Made by a program: the position numbers and the translations under genes. 51,419 bases of DNA from Mycobacterium sp. GTDB lineage: Bacteria; Actinomycetota; Actinomycetes; Mycobacteriales; Mycobacteriaceae. Shown piece after piece: positions 37,438 through 46,802 of this stretch (its first letter is position 1; the number at the start of each line of letters is the position of its first letter). Where the stretch lies: assembly GCF_019247615.1 (NCBI RefSeq), contig NZ_JAFBAT010000283.1, forward strand, positions 1 through 51,419, read 5' to 3'. The notes beneath the pieces are model-generated. The model had not been told where the DNA came from. It ran no database searches and saw only the letters and a list, made by a program, of their open reading frames with translations.

Positions 37438-38655
37438 GTGCCCGAAGCAGTCATCGTCTCAACCGCTCGCTCGCCCATAGGTCGCGCCATGAAGGGGTCG
37501 CTGGTAAGCATCCGGCCCGACGACCTGGCCGTCCAGATGGTGCGCGCGGCACTCGACAAGGTCCCCGCCCTGAACCCGCATCACATCGACGACCTCATTC
37601 TGGGCTGCGGCCTGCCGGGAGGCGAACAGGGCTTCAACATGGCGCGGGTGGTCGCCGTCCAGCTCGGGTACGACTTCCTGCCGGGCACGACCGTCAACCG
37701 GTACTGCTCGTCGTCGCTGCAAACCACCCGAATGGCCTTTCACGCCATCAAGGCGGGTGAGGGCGACGCGTTCATCTCGGCAGGCGTGGAGACTGTCTCG
37801 CGCTTCGGGAAGGGCAATTCCGACTCCTGGCCGGACACCAAGAACCCGCTTTTCGACGAGGCCCAGGAGCGTTCGGCGGCCGCCGCCTCGGGTGCCGACG
37901 AATGGCACGATCCCCGCGGCGACGGCAATCTGCCGGACGTTTACATCGCGATGGGTCACACCGCCGAGAACGTCGCCCTGTTGACGGGCATCAGCCGCGA
38001 AGACCAGGACCGCTGGGGAGTGCGCAGCCAGAACCGGGCCGAGGAGGCGATCAAGAACGGGTTCTTCGAGCGCGAGATCACCCCGGTGACCCTGCCCGAC
38101 GGGAGCACCGTCAGCAGCGACGACGGACCCCGTCCGGGCACCACCTACGAGAAGGTAGCCGAGCTCAAACCGGTGTTCCGGCCCAATGGCACGGTGACGG
38201 CGGGCAATGCCTGCCCCCTCAACGACGGCGCCGCCGCCTTGGTGATCACCAGCGACACCAAGGCCCACGAACTCGGTCTGACGCCGCTGGCCCGCATCGT
38301 GTCGACCGGCGTCAGCGGCCTATCGCCGGAGATCATGGGGCTGGGCCCGATCGAGGCGTGCAAGAGGGCGCTGGAAAGGGCCGGCATGTCGATCAGCGAC
38401 GTCGACCTCGTCGAGATCAACGAGGCCTTCGCCGTGCAGGTGCTCGGCTCGGCCCGCGAGCTGGGCATCGATGAGGACAAGCTCAACGTGTCGGGGGGAG
38501 CGATCGCGCTGGGCCACCCGTTCGGCATGACCGGTGCGCGCATCGCCACCACGCTGCTGAACAACCTTCAGACGCACGACAAGTCAGTCGGCCTGGAGAC
38601 CATGTGTGTCGGCGGCGGCCAGGGCATGGCGATGGTGATCGAGCGGCTCAGCTAG
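37438..38655 (+). CDS. fadA3: Acetyl-CoA acetyltransferase / beta-ketothiolase
   Basis: 405 residues, thiolase superfamily. Nucleophile C90 in NRYCSSSLQ, INEAFAVQ, H360 in GHPFGMTGAR and C390 in MCVGGGQGMA complete the active site. It performs the thiolytic last step of beta-oxidation, or its reverse. GTG start after GGAGGG. A TAGATT at 37361-37366 may be its -10 box. Next to echA9/echA8, giving a fatty-acid degradation context. Ends at a convergent hairpin shared with the BI-1-like gene. Confidence 0.94.
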   Translation: MPEAVIVSTARSPIGRAMKGSLVSIRPDDLAVQMVRAALDKVPALNPHHIDDLILGCGLPGGEQGFNMARVVAVQLGYDFLPGTTVNRYCSSSLQTTRMAFHAIKAGEGDAFISAGVETVSRFGKGNSDSWPDTKNPLFDEAQERSAAAASGADEWHDPRGDGNLPDVYIAMGHTAENVALLTGISREDQDRWGVRSQNRAEEAIKNGFFEREITPVTLPDGSTVSSDDGPRPGTTYEKVAELKPVFRPNGTVTAGNACPLNDGAAALVITSDTKAHELGLTPLARIVSTGVSGLSPEIMGLGPIEACKRALERAGMSISDVDLVEINEAFAVQVLGSARELGIDEDKLNVSGGAIALGHPFGMTGARIATTLLNNLQTHDKSVGLETMCVGGGQGMAMVIERLS

Positions 38656-38666
38656 GGTCCGCACGA

Positions 38667-38749
38667 CGTCGAGTGTGCACCGTGGGCGTTGCGCGTGCAT
38701 TAAAGGAGGCGACACGCCGCTCGACCCAGCCGTCAGCGCACACTCAACG
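38667..38749. terminator. Inverted repeat between convergent fadA3 and BI-1-like genes
   Basis: CGTCGAGTGTGC (38667-38678) pairs with GCACACTCAACG (38738-38749) with one mismatch. The arms bracket 59 bases containing the short hairpin-prone stretch GGCGACACGCCG. It lies wholly between convergent stops. GAGTGTGC-type arms resemble another terminator pattern I recall recurring in mycobacteria. Confidence 0.55.
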
Positions 38750-38766
38750 CGGAATCCCCGGCGAGG

Positions 38767-39606
38767 CTAGTCGTTCTGGAAGTAACTGAGCAGACGCAGG
38801 ATCTCGAGGTACAGCCAGACCAGGGTCACCGTCAGGCCTAACGCGATGCCCCAGGCCGCCTTCTCGGGGGCGCCCGCCCGAATCATCTGGTCGGCCGCGT
38901 CGAAGTCGATGAGGAAGCTGAACGCTGCGATGCCGATGCACACCAGCGAGAAGATGATCGCGATCGGTCCGCCGCTGCGCAGGCCCAGGCCCGTGCCGCC
39001 GCCGACGTGGAACATCGCCAGCACGAAGTTGCCGAGCATGAGCGCCAGCACGCCGAACATCGCGGCAACCAGCATGCGGGTGAACTTGGGCGTGACCCGG
39101 ATGGCTCCCGTCTTGTAAACGACGAGCATGCCGAAGAAGACACCGAATGTGCCCAAAATGGCCTCGCCGATCAACGCGCCGGCGTTTGCGTGTTGCACCT
39201 GGAAGTTCGCGAATACGAACGAGATGGCGCCCAGCGCCAGGCCCTCGAGGACGGCGTAGCTGAGCACGATCGCCGGGCTGTCCTGCTTGCGACCGAAGGT
39301 CGCCACCAGGACCAGCGCCAGGCCGCCGAGCGCGCCGATCAGCAGCAGCGGCATGGCCAACGCGACGTTGGACGACACCAGGAAGAAGGAGACGATCGCC
39401 GAGGCCGTCAGGACCCCCAGCGTGATGCCCGTCTTGGTGACGACATCGTCGATGGTCAGCGGACGAGAAACCTTGGCTTCCCGGTAGGGAGCCATGTAGG
39501 GGTCGGCTTGGTAATACCCCTGCTGGGCCGCGCCACCGCCGAACTGCGCGTATCCGCCCCGCTGCCTAGGCAGCGAACGAAATACCGGATTGCTTGTCTC
39601 CCGCAC
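38767..39606 (-). CDS. Bax inhibitor-1/YccA-like membrane protein
   Basis: 279 residues from a GTG at 39606 with AGAGGATC upstream. The N-terminus is Gly/Gln/Tyr-rich (GGYAQFGGGAAQQGYY). Seven helices of the Bax1-I/YccA fold follow, with FGRKQDSPAIVLSYAVLEGL and FLIDFDAADQMIRAGAPEK carrying acidic residues expected in the pore. The end is LEILRLLSYFQND. Bacterial members conduct Ca2+ or modulate membrane proteases; the function in mycobacteria is unknown. Convergent with fadA3. Confidence 0.92.
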   Translation of the reverse strand: MRETSNPVFRSLPRQRGGYAQFGGGAAQQGYYQADPYMAPYREAKVSRPLTIDDVVTKTGITLGVLTASAIVSFFLVSSNVALAMPLLLIGALGGLALVLVATFGRKQDSPAIVLSYAVLEGLALGAISFVFANFQVQHANAGALIGEAILGTFGVFFGMLVVYKTGAIRVTPKFTRMLVAAMFGVLALMLGNFVLAMFHVGGGTGLGLRSGGPIAIIFSLVCIGIAAFSFLIDFDAADQMIRAGAPEKAAWGIALGLTVTLVWLYLEILRLLSYFQND

Positions 39607-39746
39607 CGTCGGATCCTCTCTTAAGACTGTGGCTTCACATGACTGTGTGCTTCGAACCGAACACCTGCTCAACGATCAGCGGCCCGCCCGGGTTCCCAGC
39701 GGAACGGCTGCTTTCCTGGTATTTCAGGCCTTCAACAAACTGCGAG

Positions 39747-39761
39747 TTGTCGTCCGGACAA
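39747..39761. promoter_or_regulatory. Candidate operator TTGTC-N5-GACAA
   Basis: A perfect 5-bp inverted repeat in the 288-base divergent region between the BI-1-like gene and echA9. A TAGATT at 39804-39809 downstream could be a -10 for echA9. Possible repressor site; short, so chance is not excluded. Confidence 0.3.
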
Positions 39762-39894
39762 ACATAAACCTTACCCGCGAGCGGCGCTTGCCCGATAACG
39801 ATCTAGATTGCATCGTCGAGGCCCAACTACTTTTTTGGTGTGCCTCCCCCGGCAGCATTCCTGGTCACGAATTCCGGCGATGGGAGGCCACGGC

Positions 39895-40932
39895 GTGAGT
39901 GAGGAATCCGACGAGGTGCTGACCCGCGTCGAGGCCGGCGTCGGCTTGGTCACCCTCAACCGCCCCAAGGCCATCAACTCGCTGAATCATTCGATGGTCA
40001 ACCGGCTGAGCGCCGTGCTCGCCCGTTGGGAAACCGATGACGCGGTGCACGCGGTGGTGCTGTCCGGCGCGGGCGAACGCGGACTATGCGCCGGCGGTGA
40101 CGTCGTCGCGGTCTACCACAGCGCCCGCGCGGACGGGGTGCAGACACGGAGGTTTTGGCGCGACGAATACCTACTCAACGGCCAGATAGGCCGGTTCACC
40201 AAGCCCTACGTGTCACTGATGGACGGCATCGTGATGGGCGGCGGCGTAGGCGTCAGCGCGCACGGCAGCGTCCGGGTCGTCACCGAAACGTCAAAGGTGG
40301 CAATGCCGGAGGTGGGCATCGGCTTCATCCCCGACGTGGGCGGGGCATTTCTGCTGTCCCGGGCTCCGGGCAAGCTGGGCCTGTACGCCGCGTTGACCGG
40401 GGCCCCGTTTTCCGGTTCCGATGCCATCGCAATGGGATTCGCCGACCACTTCGTGCCGCATGGCGAACTTGGCGCGTTCACTCGAGCTACCGTCGAGGAC
40501 GGTATCGAAAGCGCGCTGCGCGCCCATGCCACCGAGCCGCCACCCAGCAACCTTGCGGCGCAACGTTATTGGATCGACAAATGCTTCTCCGGCGACTCTG
40601 TCGAAGACATCGTGGCCGCCCTGCGCGGCCACGACGCCGAGCCGGCCCGGGAAGCGGCCGACCTGATCGGCACCCGTTCCCCGATAGCCGTATCGGTTGC
40701 GTTCGAGGCGGTGCGTCGCGCGGCGAAGCAGGAGACACTGGAAGACGTTCTGATTCAGGATTATCGGGTGTCGAGCGCGTCGGCGCGCTCACACGACCTG
40801 GTCGAAGGGATCAGGGCCCAGATCATCGACAAGGACCGCAATCCCAAGTGGTCGCCGGCGACGCTGGCCGAAATAACCGCCGGTGACGTCGAGGCGTATT
40901 TCGCGCCGGTCGACGACGACTTGCGCTTCTAG
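39895..40932 (+). CDS. echA9: Enoyl-CoA hydratase family protein, 3-hydroxyisobutyryl-CoA hydrolase type
   Basis: 345 residues from a GTG at 39895 preceded by GGGAGG. Crotonase fold with oxyanion segments RGLCAGGDVVAVY and GIVMGGGVGVSAHG. The stretch MPEVGIGFIPDVGGAFLLSR holds the Glu and Asp that define 3-hydroxyisobutyryl-CoA hydrolases (valine catabolism). The long C-terminal extension also fits that subfamily rather than a plain hydratase. Named echA9 by synteny. echA8 follows 12 bases downstream in the same operon. Confidence 0.9.
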   Translation: MSEESDEVLTRVEAGVGLVTLNRPKAINSLNHSMVNRLSAVLARWETDDAVHAVVLSGAGERGLCAGGDVVAVYHSARADGVQTRRFWRDEYLLNGQIGRFTKPYVSLMDGIVMGGGVGVSAHGSVRVVTETSKVAMPEVGIGFIPDVGGAFLLSRAPGKLGLYAALTGAPFSGSDAIAMGFADHFVPHGELGAFTRATVEDGIESALRAHATEPPPSNLAAQRYWIDKCFSGDSVEDIVAALRGHDAEPAREAADLIGTRSPIAVSVAFEAVRRAAKQETLEDVLIQDYRVSSASARSHDLVEGIRAQIIDKDRNPKWSPATLAEITAGDVEAYFAPVDDDLRF

Positions 40933-40944
40933 AAAGGAAATCCG

Positions 40945-41724
40945 GTGACCGACAAGTACGAAACTATTCTCGTCGAGCGCGATTATCGAGTCGGGATCAT
41001 CACAATGAACCGGCCCAATGCACTCAACGCGCTCAACACCCAGATGATGAACGAAGTGACCAGCGCGGCAGCGGAATTGGATGACGACCCCGGCATCGGG
41101 GCGATCGTCATCACCGGTTCGGCCAGGGCATTCGCCGCCGGGGCCGACATCAAGGAGATGGCCAGCCTCACGTTCGCCGACGCGTTCGGCACCGACTTCT
41201 TTGCCCCCTGGGGCAGGCTGGCCGCGGTGCGCACCCCGACGATCGCGGCGGTGGCCGGACACGCGCTCGGCGGTGGTTGCGAGCTCGCGATGATGTGCGA
41301 CCTGATCATCGCGGCCGACACGGCAAGGTTCGGGCAGCCCGAGATCAAACTCGGTGTGCTGCCGGGCATGGGGGGTTCGCAGCGGCTGACCCGCGCCATC
41401 GGCAAGGCCAAGGCCATGGACCTCATCCTGACCGGGCGGACCATCGACGCCGCCGAAGCCGAACGGAGCGGCCTGGTTTCGCGGGTGGTGCCCGTCGACG
41501 ACCTGCTGGAGGAGGTCAAGTCGGTCGCCACCACCATCTCGCAGATGTCGCGGTCGGCGGCGCGCATGGCGAAGGAGGCCGTCAACCGCGCTTTCGAATC
41601 CACGCTGTCCGAAGGACTTCTCTACGAACGCCGGCTATTCCATTCAGCTTTCGCGACGGATGACCAGTCCGAAGGAATGGCCGCATTCATCGAGAAGCGG
41701 GCCGCGAACTTCATCCACCGCTAA
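40945..41724 (+). CDS. echA8: Enoyl-CoA hydratase
   Basis: 259 residues of the crotonase family; hydrates trans-2-enoyl-CoA in beta-oxidation. Oxyanion motifs [12 protein letters not shown] and [16 protein letters not shown] are intact, and the catalytic Glu segment [17 protein letters not shown] follows. It has the length and motifs of a typical housekeeping hydratase. GTG start with AAAGGAAA upstream. Between echA9 (12-base gap) and the membrane hydrolase (9-base gap), forming a three-gene operon. Confidence 0.95.
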   Translation: MTDKYETILVERDYRVGIITMNRPNALNALNTQMMNEVTSAAAELDDDPGIGAIVITGSARAFAAGADIKEMASLTFADAFGTDFFAPWGRLAAVRTPTIAAVAGHALGGGCELAMMCDLIIAADTARFGQPEIKLGVLPGMGGSQRLTRAIGKAKAMDLILTGRTIDAAEAERSGLVSRVVPVDDLLEEVKSVATTISQMSRSAARMAKEAVNRAFESTLSEGLLYERRLFHSAFATDDQSEGMAAFIEKRAANFIHR

Positions 41725-41733
41725 GGAGCCGTC

Positions 41734-43494
41734 ATGAGCGAGCCGGGCTCGGTGAAAGACACGAAAATCAGCGAGGAATCGCCTGCGGAAACTGCAGGGA
41801 CTCCTGGCCCGCTAGCCGGCCCGGAAGCGACGCCGGCTCACCGGCCATGGTGGGTGCGCCGCTACACCTTTACCGGCACCGCCGTCGGGTTGCTTTTCAT
41901 CTGGTTCTCCATGACGCCGTCGCTGCTGCCACGAACCGCGTTGTTCCAGGCACTTGTCAGCGGCTTCTCGGGTGCCATCGGCTACGGCCTGGGCGTCCTC
42001 GCCGTCTGGCTGGTCCGATATATGCGTTCTAGGGATTCCAGCCCGCCGGCACCACTTTGGGCCTGGAGGGTGCTGGTCCCGATCGGTGTGATCGGCATGG
42101 TCCTCATGGCGATCCGGTTCCACGTCTGGCAGGACGACGTGCGCAACCTGATGGGCGTCAAGCACCTGGAATGGTACGACTACCCCGAGGCCGCGATCCT
42201 GTCACTGGTGGTGCTGTTCACGTTGGTCGAAATCGGTCAATTGCTCCGACGGCTGACCATGTTCCTGGTCGGACAGGTGGATCGGATCGCGCCCTTCCGC
42301 GTCTCGGCGACGATCGTCGTCGTCGTGCTCGTGACGCTGACGATCACGCTGCTCAATGGCGTGGTCATCAAGTTCACCATGGACAAGCTGAACCGCACCT
42401 TCAACGCCGTGAACGAGGAGGGCAAGGCCGAAACGGATGCGCCCAAATCCCCGCTGCGGTCAGGCGGCCCGGCGTCGCTGGTGAAGTGGGACACGCTGGG
42501 CCACCAGGGCCGCATCTTCGTCGAGGCCGGCCCCAGCGTCGCCAAACTCACCGAATTCAACGGCGCACCGGCGACCGAACCCATCCGGGCCTATGCGGGA
42601 TTGAACTCCGCGGAAGGCATCGCGGCGACCGCGGAGCTGGCAGCGGCCGAACTGGAACGCACCGGCGGACTGCACCGGGCCGTCGTCGCAGTTGCCACCA
42701 CCACCGGCACCGGCTGGATCAACGAGGCGGAGGCCGACGCGCTCGAATACATGTACAACGGCAACACCGCGATCGTCAGCATGCAGTATTCGTTCTTGCC
42801 CAGCTGGCTGTCGTTCCTGGTGGACAAGGAGAATGCCCGACGCGCGGGCCAGGCGCTGTTCGAGGCCGTCGACAAACGCGTACGGCGGCTGCCCGAAGGT
42901 CAGCGGCCCAAACTGGTCGTCTTCGGTGAGAGCCTGGGATCCTTCGGCGGCGAGGCGCCGTTCATGAGCCTGAACAACATCCTCGCCCGCACCGACGGTG
43001 CACTGTTCAGCGGTCCCACGTTCAACAACACCGTCTGGCGTCAGCTCACGGCAACACGCGATGCGGGCTCTCCCGAGTGGCTACCCATCTATGACGACGG
43101 CCGCAACGTCCGCTTCGTCGCTCGCCCAAGCGATTTGGAGCGCCCCGCCGCGCCGTGGGACCACCCGCGCGTGGTGTATCTGCAGCACGCCTCCGATCCC
43201 ATCGCGTGGTGGACCACCGACCTGCTGTTCAAGAGTCCGGCATGGCTGCGGGAGAAGCGGGGCTACGACGTGCTGCCGCAGACGCATTGGATCCCGCTGG
43301 TGACCTTCCTGCAGGTCTCGGCCGACATGGCGCTGGCGACCGACGTGCCGGACGGCCACGGCCACCGCTATGTCGCCGACGTGGCCAACGGCTGGGCGGA
43401 GGTGCTTTCGCCGCCCGGCTGGACGCCGGAGAAGACCGAAAAGCTGCGGCCTCTGATGCACGCCGACGCCATCATCAGCGGCTCCACCGGCTGA
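41734..43494 (+). CDS. Membrane-embedded alpha/beta hydrolase (Rv1069c-like)
   Basis: 586 residues. The N-terminal half has five or so transmembrane helices (about 45-260; YTFTGTAVGLLFIWFSMTPS, VVVVLVTLTITLLNGVVIKF). The C-terminal half is an alpha/beta hydrolase of the Abhydrolase_9 type, with nucleophile Ser in VFGESLGSFGGEAPF and acidic/His candidates in LQHASDPIAWW and PQTHWIPLVTF. Substrate unknown; the active site could face the periplasm. Last gene of the echA9-echA8 operon, 9 bases after echA8. Confidence 0.9.
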   Translation: MSEPGSVKDTKISEESPAETAGTPGPLAGPEATPAHRPWWVRRYTFTGTAVGLLFIWFSMTPSLLPRTALFQALVSGFSGAIGYGLGVLAVWLVRYMRSRDSSPPAPLWAWRVLVPIGVIGMVLMAIRFHVWQDDVRNLMGVKHLEWYDYPEAAILSLVVLFTLVEIGQLLRRLTMFLVGQVDRIAPFRVSATIVVVVLVTLTITLLNGVVIKFTMDKLNRTFNAVNEEGKAETDAPKSPLRSGGPASLVKWDTLGHQGRIFVEAGPSVAKLTEFNGAPATEPIRAYAGLNSAEGIAATAELAAAELERTGGLHRAVVAVATTTGTGWINEAEADALEYMYNGNTAIVSMQYSFLPSWLSFLVDKENARRAGQALFEAVDKRVRRLPEGQRPKLVVFGESLGSFGGEAPFMSLNNILARTDGALFSGPTFNNTVWRQLTATRDAGSPEWLPIYDDGRNVRFVARPSDLERPAAPWDHPRVVYLQHASDPIAWWTTDLLFKSPAWLREKRGYDVLPQTHWIPLVTFLQVSADMALATDVPDGHGHRYVADVANGWAEVLSPPGWTPEKTEKLRPLMHADAIISGSTG

Positions 43495-43510
43495 GCAACA
43501 CGCCATCCCC

Positions 43511-43972
43511 TTAAATCCATCGGCGCCCGGTGCTCGCGAGATCCGGGGACAGGAGGTCCGGCTGCGCCGGGCGCGGCCGGGGTCGGCCACTGCCGCCCAG
43601 CCGATCCAGCACGCCGGCGGCCGCCAGCGCTCGGTAGCCGCCGACGACGTCGGTGGCCCGGTGCAGGCCGATGTCGAGCAGCGCGGCCGCCGCCAGGCTC
43701 GAGGTGTAGCCCTCCGAGCACACGATCACCCATTCGACGTCGTCGCCGACGGCCTCGGGCAGCTTGGCCTCGCTGGTCGGATCGCAGCGCCATTCCAGCA
43801 CATTGCGTTCGATGACGAGCGCGCCGGGCAAATCGCCCTCGCGCGACCGCTGCGCCTGCGGCCGGATGTCGACGAGCACCGCCCCGCGAGCCAGCGCGGC
43901 CGGCACCTCGGCGGCGGGCAGGCGCCGAAAACGCCGCCGCGCGGCTCTCAAGACAAGGTCGATGCGGCTCAT
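43511..43972 (-). CDS. Rhodanese-like single-domain sulfurtransferase
   Basis: 153 residues from the ATG at 43972, which overlaps the stop of the upstream gene (ATGA); another ATG two codons earlier abuts the ribosome site. The rhodanese fold shows the CH2A-like VLVDIRPQAQRSREGDLPGA and the active-site loop C85-S-E-G-Y-T-S with nucleophile Cys. Single-domain rhodaneses carry sulfane sulfur as persulfide. It is translationally coupled to the cysteine dioxygenase gene, pointing to cysteine sulfur oxidation. Confidence 0.9.
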   Translation of the reverse strand: MSRIDLVLRAARRRFRRLPAAEVPAALARGAVLVDIRPQAQRSREGDLPGALVIERNVLEWRCDPTSEAKLPEAVGDDVEWVIVCSEGYTSSLAAAALLDIGLHRATDVVGGYRALAAAGVLDRLGGSGRPRPRPAQPDLLSPDLASTGRRWI

Positions 43973-44580
43973 TGCCATCCTTCCGGTTGGTCGGTCAGTT
44001 CTGTGCGCTGGCGGCGCAACCTGCTGCGGTCGGTGACCTCGTAGTACGACATCGCGGTCAGCGGCGGCGAGTAGGCATGCACGCTCAGGGTGGGCCGCTC
44101 CGGCCGACCTGGGGCGTCATCGAATAGCCGCGCGCTCGAGTGTGCGGCTGGCCGCATGTTCGCGGCTGAGGGTGCCGCCGGCCCGGTCACGGGCCTGGGC
44201 GCCCACACCACGTCGTGCACCCAGCCGAGCGGGAAGCCGGCCTGATCGCCCGCGTCGAGTCGGCGCCGTCGCAAACCAGTTCCGTCCCAACGGAATTCGT
44301 TGAGGGAGCCCGACAGCACGGTCAGTGCACCCAGTGACCCGCCGTGGTCATGCAATTCGGTGGGCTGCCCCGGCACCCAACTGATCAGCCAGACGTCGAG
44401 TTCGTCGTCGCCGCGGATGCGGGCGAACCAGCGCCGCGACTCCGGCACACCGCCCGCCGGCAGCAGATGGTCACAGCGTCCGCTGAGGACATCGTCGGCG
44501 GCTTGGTCGGCGGCGTGCAGGAGGTCAGGCACCCGCAGCCGGGTGGGCGCGAGCGCACGCGTCGCAAGGGGAAGAGACAT
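43969..44580 (-). CDS. Cysteine dioxygenase type I-like protein
   Basis: 203 residues, cupin fold. The 3-His iron site is complete: H77 and H79 in ELHDHGGS and H122 in GWVHDV; H168 and Tyr170 in SVHAYSPPL match the catalytic second-sphere motif. It oxidises cysteine to cysteine sulfinate with O2. An Ala/Pro-rich stretch near 130-163 looks like a loop insertion. ATG after GGAG. Coupled to the rhodanese gene. Divergent from lpqV. Confidence 0.92.
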   Translation of the reverse strand: MSLPLATRALAPTRLRVPDLLHAADQAADDVLSGRCDHLLPAGGVPESRRWFARIRGDDELDVWLISWVPGQPTELHDHGGSLGALTVLSGSLNEFRWDGTGLRRRRLDAGDQAGFPLGWVHDVVWAPRPVTGPAAPSAANMRPAAHSSARLFDDAPGRPERPTLSVHAYSPPLTAMSYYEVTDRSRLRRQRTELTDQPEGWQ

Positions 44581-44680
44581 CGGAGAGCTCCAAGGTGGAC
44601 GGATAGGGCGAGCGGCGGCGTGTTACGGCCGACAACACTCGCGAAATCCGAAGAGCTCCGTCACGGCAGCCAGTGTTGCA

Positions 44681-44686
44681 TAGATT
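44681..44686 (+). promoter_or_regulatory. Predicted -10 box of a leaderless promoter (lpqV)
   Basis: TAGATT followed by six bases and then GTG at 44693, the second codon of the frame that begins ATG at 44690. The spacing matches the other leaderless candidates only if GTG is the start. Confidence 0.4.
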
Positions 44687-44689
44687 GGC

Positions 44690-45145
44690 ATGGTGCGCTG
44701 GCGCGGTCTCCGTCCCCTACTCTGGGGCGCAGTTGTCCTGGTGATGATTTTGGGTGGTGTGCCCGGGATGACCGGTTGCTCCCGCCACGGCCCAACCAAC
44801 GGCGGAACCTCGGCACCGTCGGCACGGCCGTCTGGCATCCCCAGGGGCCCGAGCACGGCGCCGCCGGATGCCGTCGGGGTGTCCCCCGGCGGCGTGACGA
44901 CCAGGATCGACATCCCCGCGGACTCGACAGAGGAGGAGTATTTCCAGGCCTGTCACGCGGCAAAAGTGTGGATGGAACAGCACAGGACCGGTGCGTCGCT
45001 CTTGGAGCCGTACCTGGCGATGGTTCAGTCGTCGCCGTCCGGGACACCGGGCAGCTGGAACACGCGGTGGTCGGAGCTGACGCTGGCCCGCCAGGCGGCC
45101 CTCATCACCGCCGCGCGGGCGGCCGCCAACGACGAATGCGGCTAG
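44690..45145 (+). CDS. lpqV: Lipoprotein LpqV
   Basis: 151 residues. A signal peptide (WGAVVLVMILGGVPGMTGC) ends in a lipobox with Cys30 as the lipidated residue. A Ser/Pro/Thr-rich linker follows and then a small helical domain (EEYFQACHAAKVWMEQH). Function unknown. The start is ATG 44690 or the next codon GTG 44693; the latter fits the leaderless -10 spacing. Divergent from cysteine dioxygenase. Confidence 0.88.
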   Translation: MVRWRGLRPLLWGAVVLVMILGGVPGMTGCSRHGPTNGGTSAPSARPSGIPRGPSTAPPDAVGVSPGGVTTRIDIPADSTEEEYFQACHAAKVWMEQHRTGASLLEPYLAMVQSSPSGTPGSWNTRWSELTLARQAALITAARAAANDECG

Positions 45146-45268
45146 CTCGGGGGCTAGCGCCGTGGCTAGGTCGGGGCAGCGGTTCGAACGCCTGCGCGCT
45201 TGGAATCATGGATGAAAAAAGTGCCGGCCCGGCCCGTGAAGCTGGCTTCCGCCGCGCAAAATGAACGC

Positions 45269-46327
45269 ATGCCCGACCGACCTTCAGGAGCAGCGGCGCG
45301 TCGGGCGCCGCCGACTCGGGTGGCGCTGACGCTCGGCAGCGGCGGCGCCCGCGGCTACGCCCACATCGGCGTAATCGAGGCACTGGTGGCGCGCGGTTAC
45401 GACATCGTCGGCATCGCCGGCTCGTCGATGGGAGCGCTGGTTGGCGGTCTGCACGCCGCGGGATGCCTCGGCGAGTTCGCCGAGTGGGCGAAGTCGCTGA
45501 CACAGCGCACGATCCTGCGGCTGCTGGACCCGTCGATCAGCGCGGCCGGAGTGATGCGTGCCGAGAAGATCCTGGACGCGGTGCGCGACATCGTCGGCCC
45601 GGTCTCCATCGAGCAACTGCCCATCCCCTACACCGCGGTGGCGACCGATCTTTTGACCGGCAAGTCCGTGTGGTTTCAGCGCGGTCCCCTCGACGAGGCG
45701 ATCCGGGCGTCCATCGCGATTCCGGGCGTCATCGCCCCGCACGAAGTAGACGGACGCCTGCTCGCCGACGGCGGCATCCTCGATCCGCTGCCGATGGCAC
45801 CGATCGCAGCGGTCAACGCCGATGTGACGCTCGCCGTGAGCCTGAGCGGCAGCGAAGCCATCGAGCACCGCTACGCGGAGCCGGGCGCCACGGCCGAGTG
45901 GTTGAACCGCATGGTGCGCAGCACCTCCGCGCTCTTCGACATCGCGGCGGCGCGTTCGCTGCTCGACCGGCCGAGCGCACGGGCCGTGCTCAGCCGGTTC
46001 GGCGTGGACACCTGGACCGAAGACGTTGATGGGGAGCCCAGCGGCGAGGAGAGGGTCGACGACATCGGCGACCCACCCGAACTCCCGAGACTGGGCGGCT
46101 TCGAGGTGATGAATCGGACGATCGACATCGCCCAATCCGCACTGGCACGCCACACGCTGGCGGCCTACCCGCCCGACGTGCTGATCGAGGTGCCGCGTAC
46201 GACGTGCCGCGCCCTGGAATTCCACCGTGCGGTCGAGGTGATCGCCGTGGGTCGGGCGCTGGCCGACCAGGCCCTGGACACCCTAGAAGCCGACCGCCCC
46301 ACGGCCACCTCCGCGCTCGAGGGCTGA
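45269..46327 (+). CDS. Patatin-like phospholipase (Rv1063c-like)
   Basis: 352 residues from the ATG at 45269; a longer frame from 45200/45212 is open but CAAAAT sits six bases before 45269, fitting a leaderless start. Patatin motifs: oxyanion GSGGARG (23-29), nucleophile S53 in GSSMG and catalytic Asp in LLADGGILDPLP. Acyl-hydrolase activity on phospholipids is inferred. Convergent with a second patatin (48977-49846), with two unrelated genes between them. Confidence 0.9.
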   Translation: MPDRPSGAAARRAPPTRVALTLGSGGARGYAHIGVIEALVARGYDIVGIAGSSMGALVGGLHAAGCLGEFAEWAKSLTQRTILRLLDPSISAAGVMRAEKILDAVRDIVGPVSIEQLPIPYTAVATDLLTGKSVWFQRGPLDEAIRASIAIPGVIAPHEVDGRLLADGGILDPLPMAPIAAVNADVTLAVSLSGSEAIEHRYAEPGATAEWLNRMVRSTSALFDIAAARSLLDRPSARAVLSRFGVDTWTEDVDGEPSGEERVDDIGDPPELPRLGGFEVMNRTIDIAQSALARHTLAAYPPDVLIEVPRTTCRALEFHRAVEVIAVGRALADQALDTLEADRPTATSALEG

Positions 46328-46802
46328 TCCGCGCAGTGAGCAAGGAATCCGGCCAGTCACCTTCTCCGACAACGTAATCCGAGCAGGGCAGCTCGCCGAC
46401 CGAAATCTCAAGTGCCAGAACGCATCCAGCACAGCCGAGGAGCGCCGACTCCAGCTGACGATCGACGTCGGCTGTCGTTGCCGGCCCAAATCCAGAATGA
46501 ACTCTACGTCGGAATTCGTCGTTGCCAACGGCCGCCCGGCGGCCCCAATTGACGTCTTGGCCCGGCGCGACAAGCGGCGTCCAGGCGCGCGCTGGGCAGG
46601 TCATCAGAGACGCGCATTCCGCGAAACTTGACTGGATCGGTTATCGTGACTGACGGGCATGAGCAGGATAGCGGCGGGACATCGGGCATAAGCCTGCGGC
46701 CAAATTTCGCGTTTTTACATCTCTGCGTGGAAACACTTTCCATGCGGGTACATAAGGGGGCCTGTTGTCGGCGGATGGTTGTTGCGTGCGGAGCCGTAGC
46801 TC
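46328..46802. other. Gene-poor spacer before the DUF4436 gene
   Basis: 475 bases. Frames on both strands have no ribosome site and no protein features I recognise. TTGACT at 46628-46633 and an adjacent TATCGT do not have normal promoter spacing. The stretch separates the patatin gene from the inserted DUF4436/PstS pair and may be a junction of that insertion. Confidence 0.4.
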
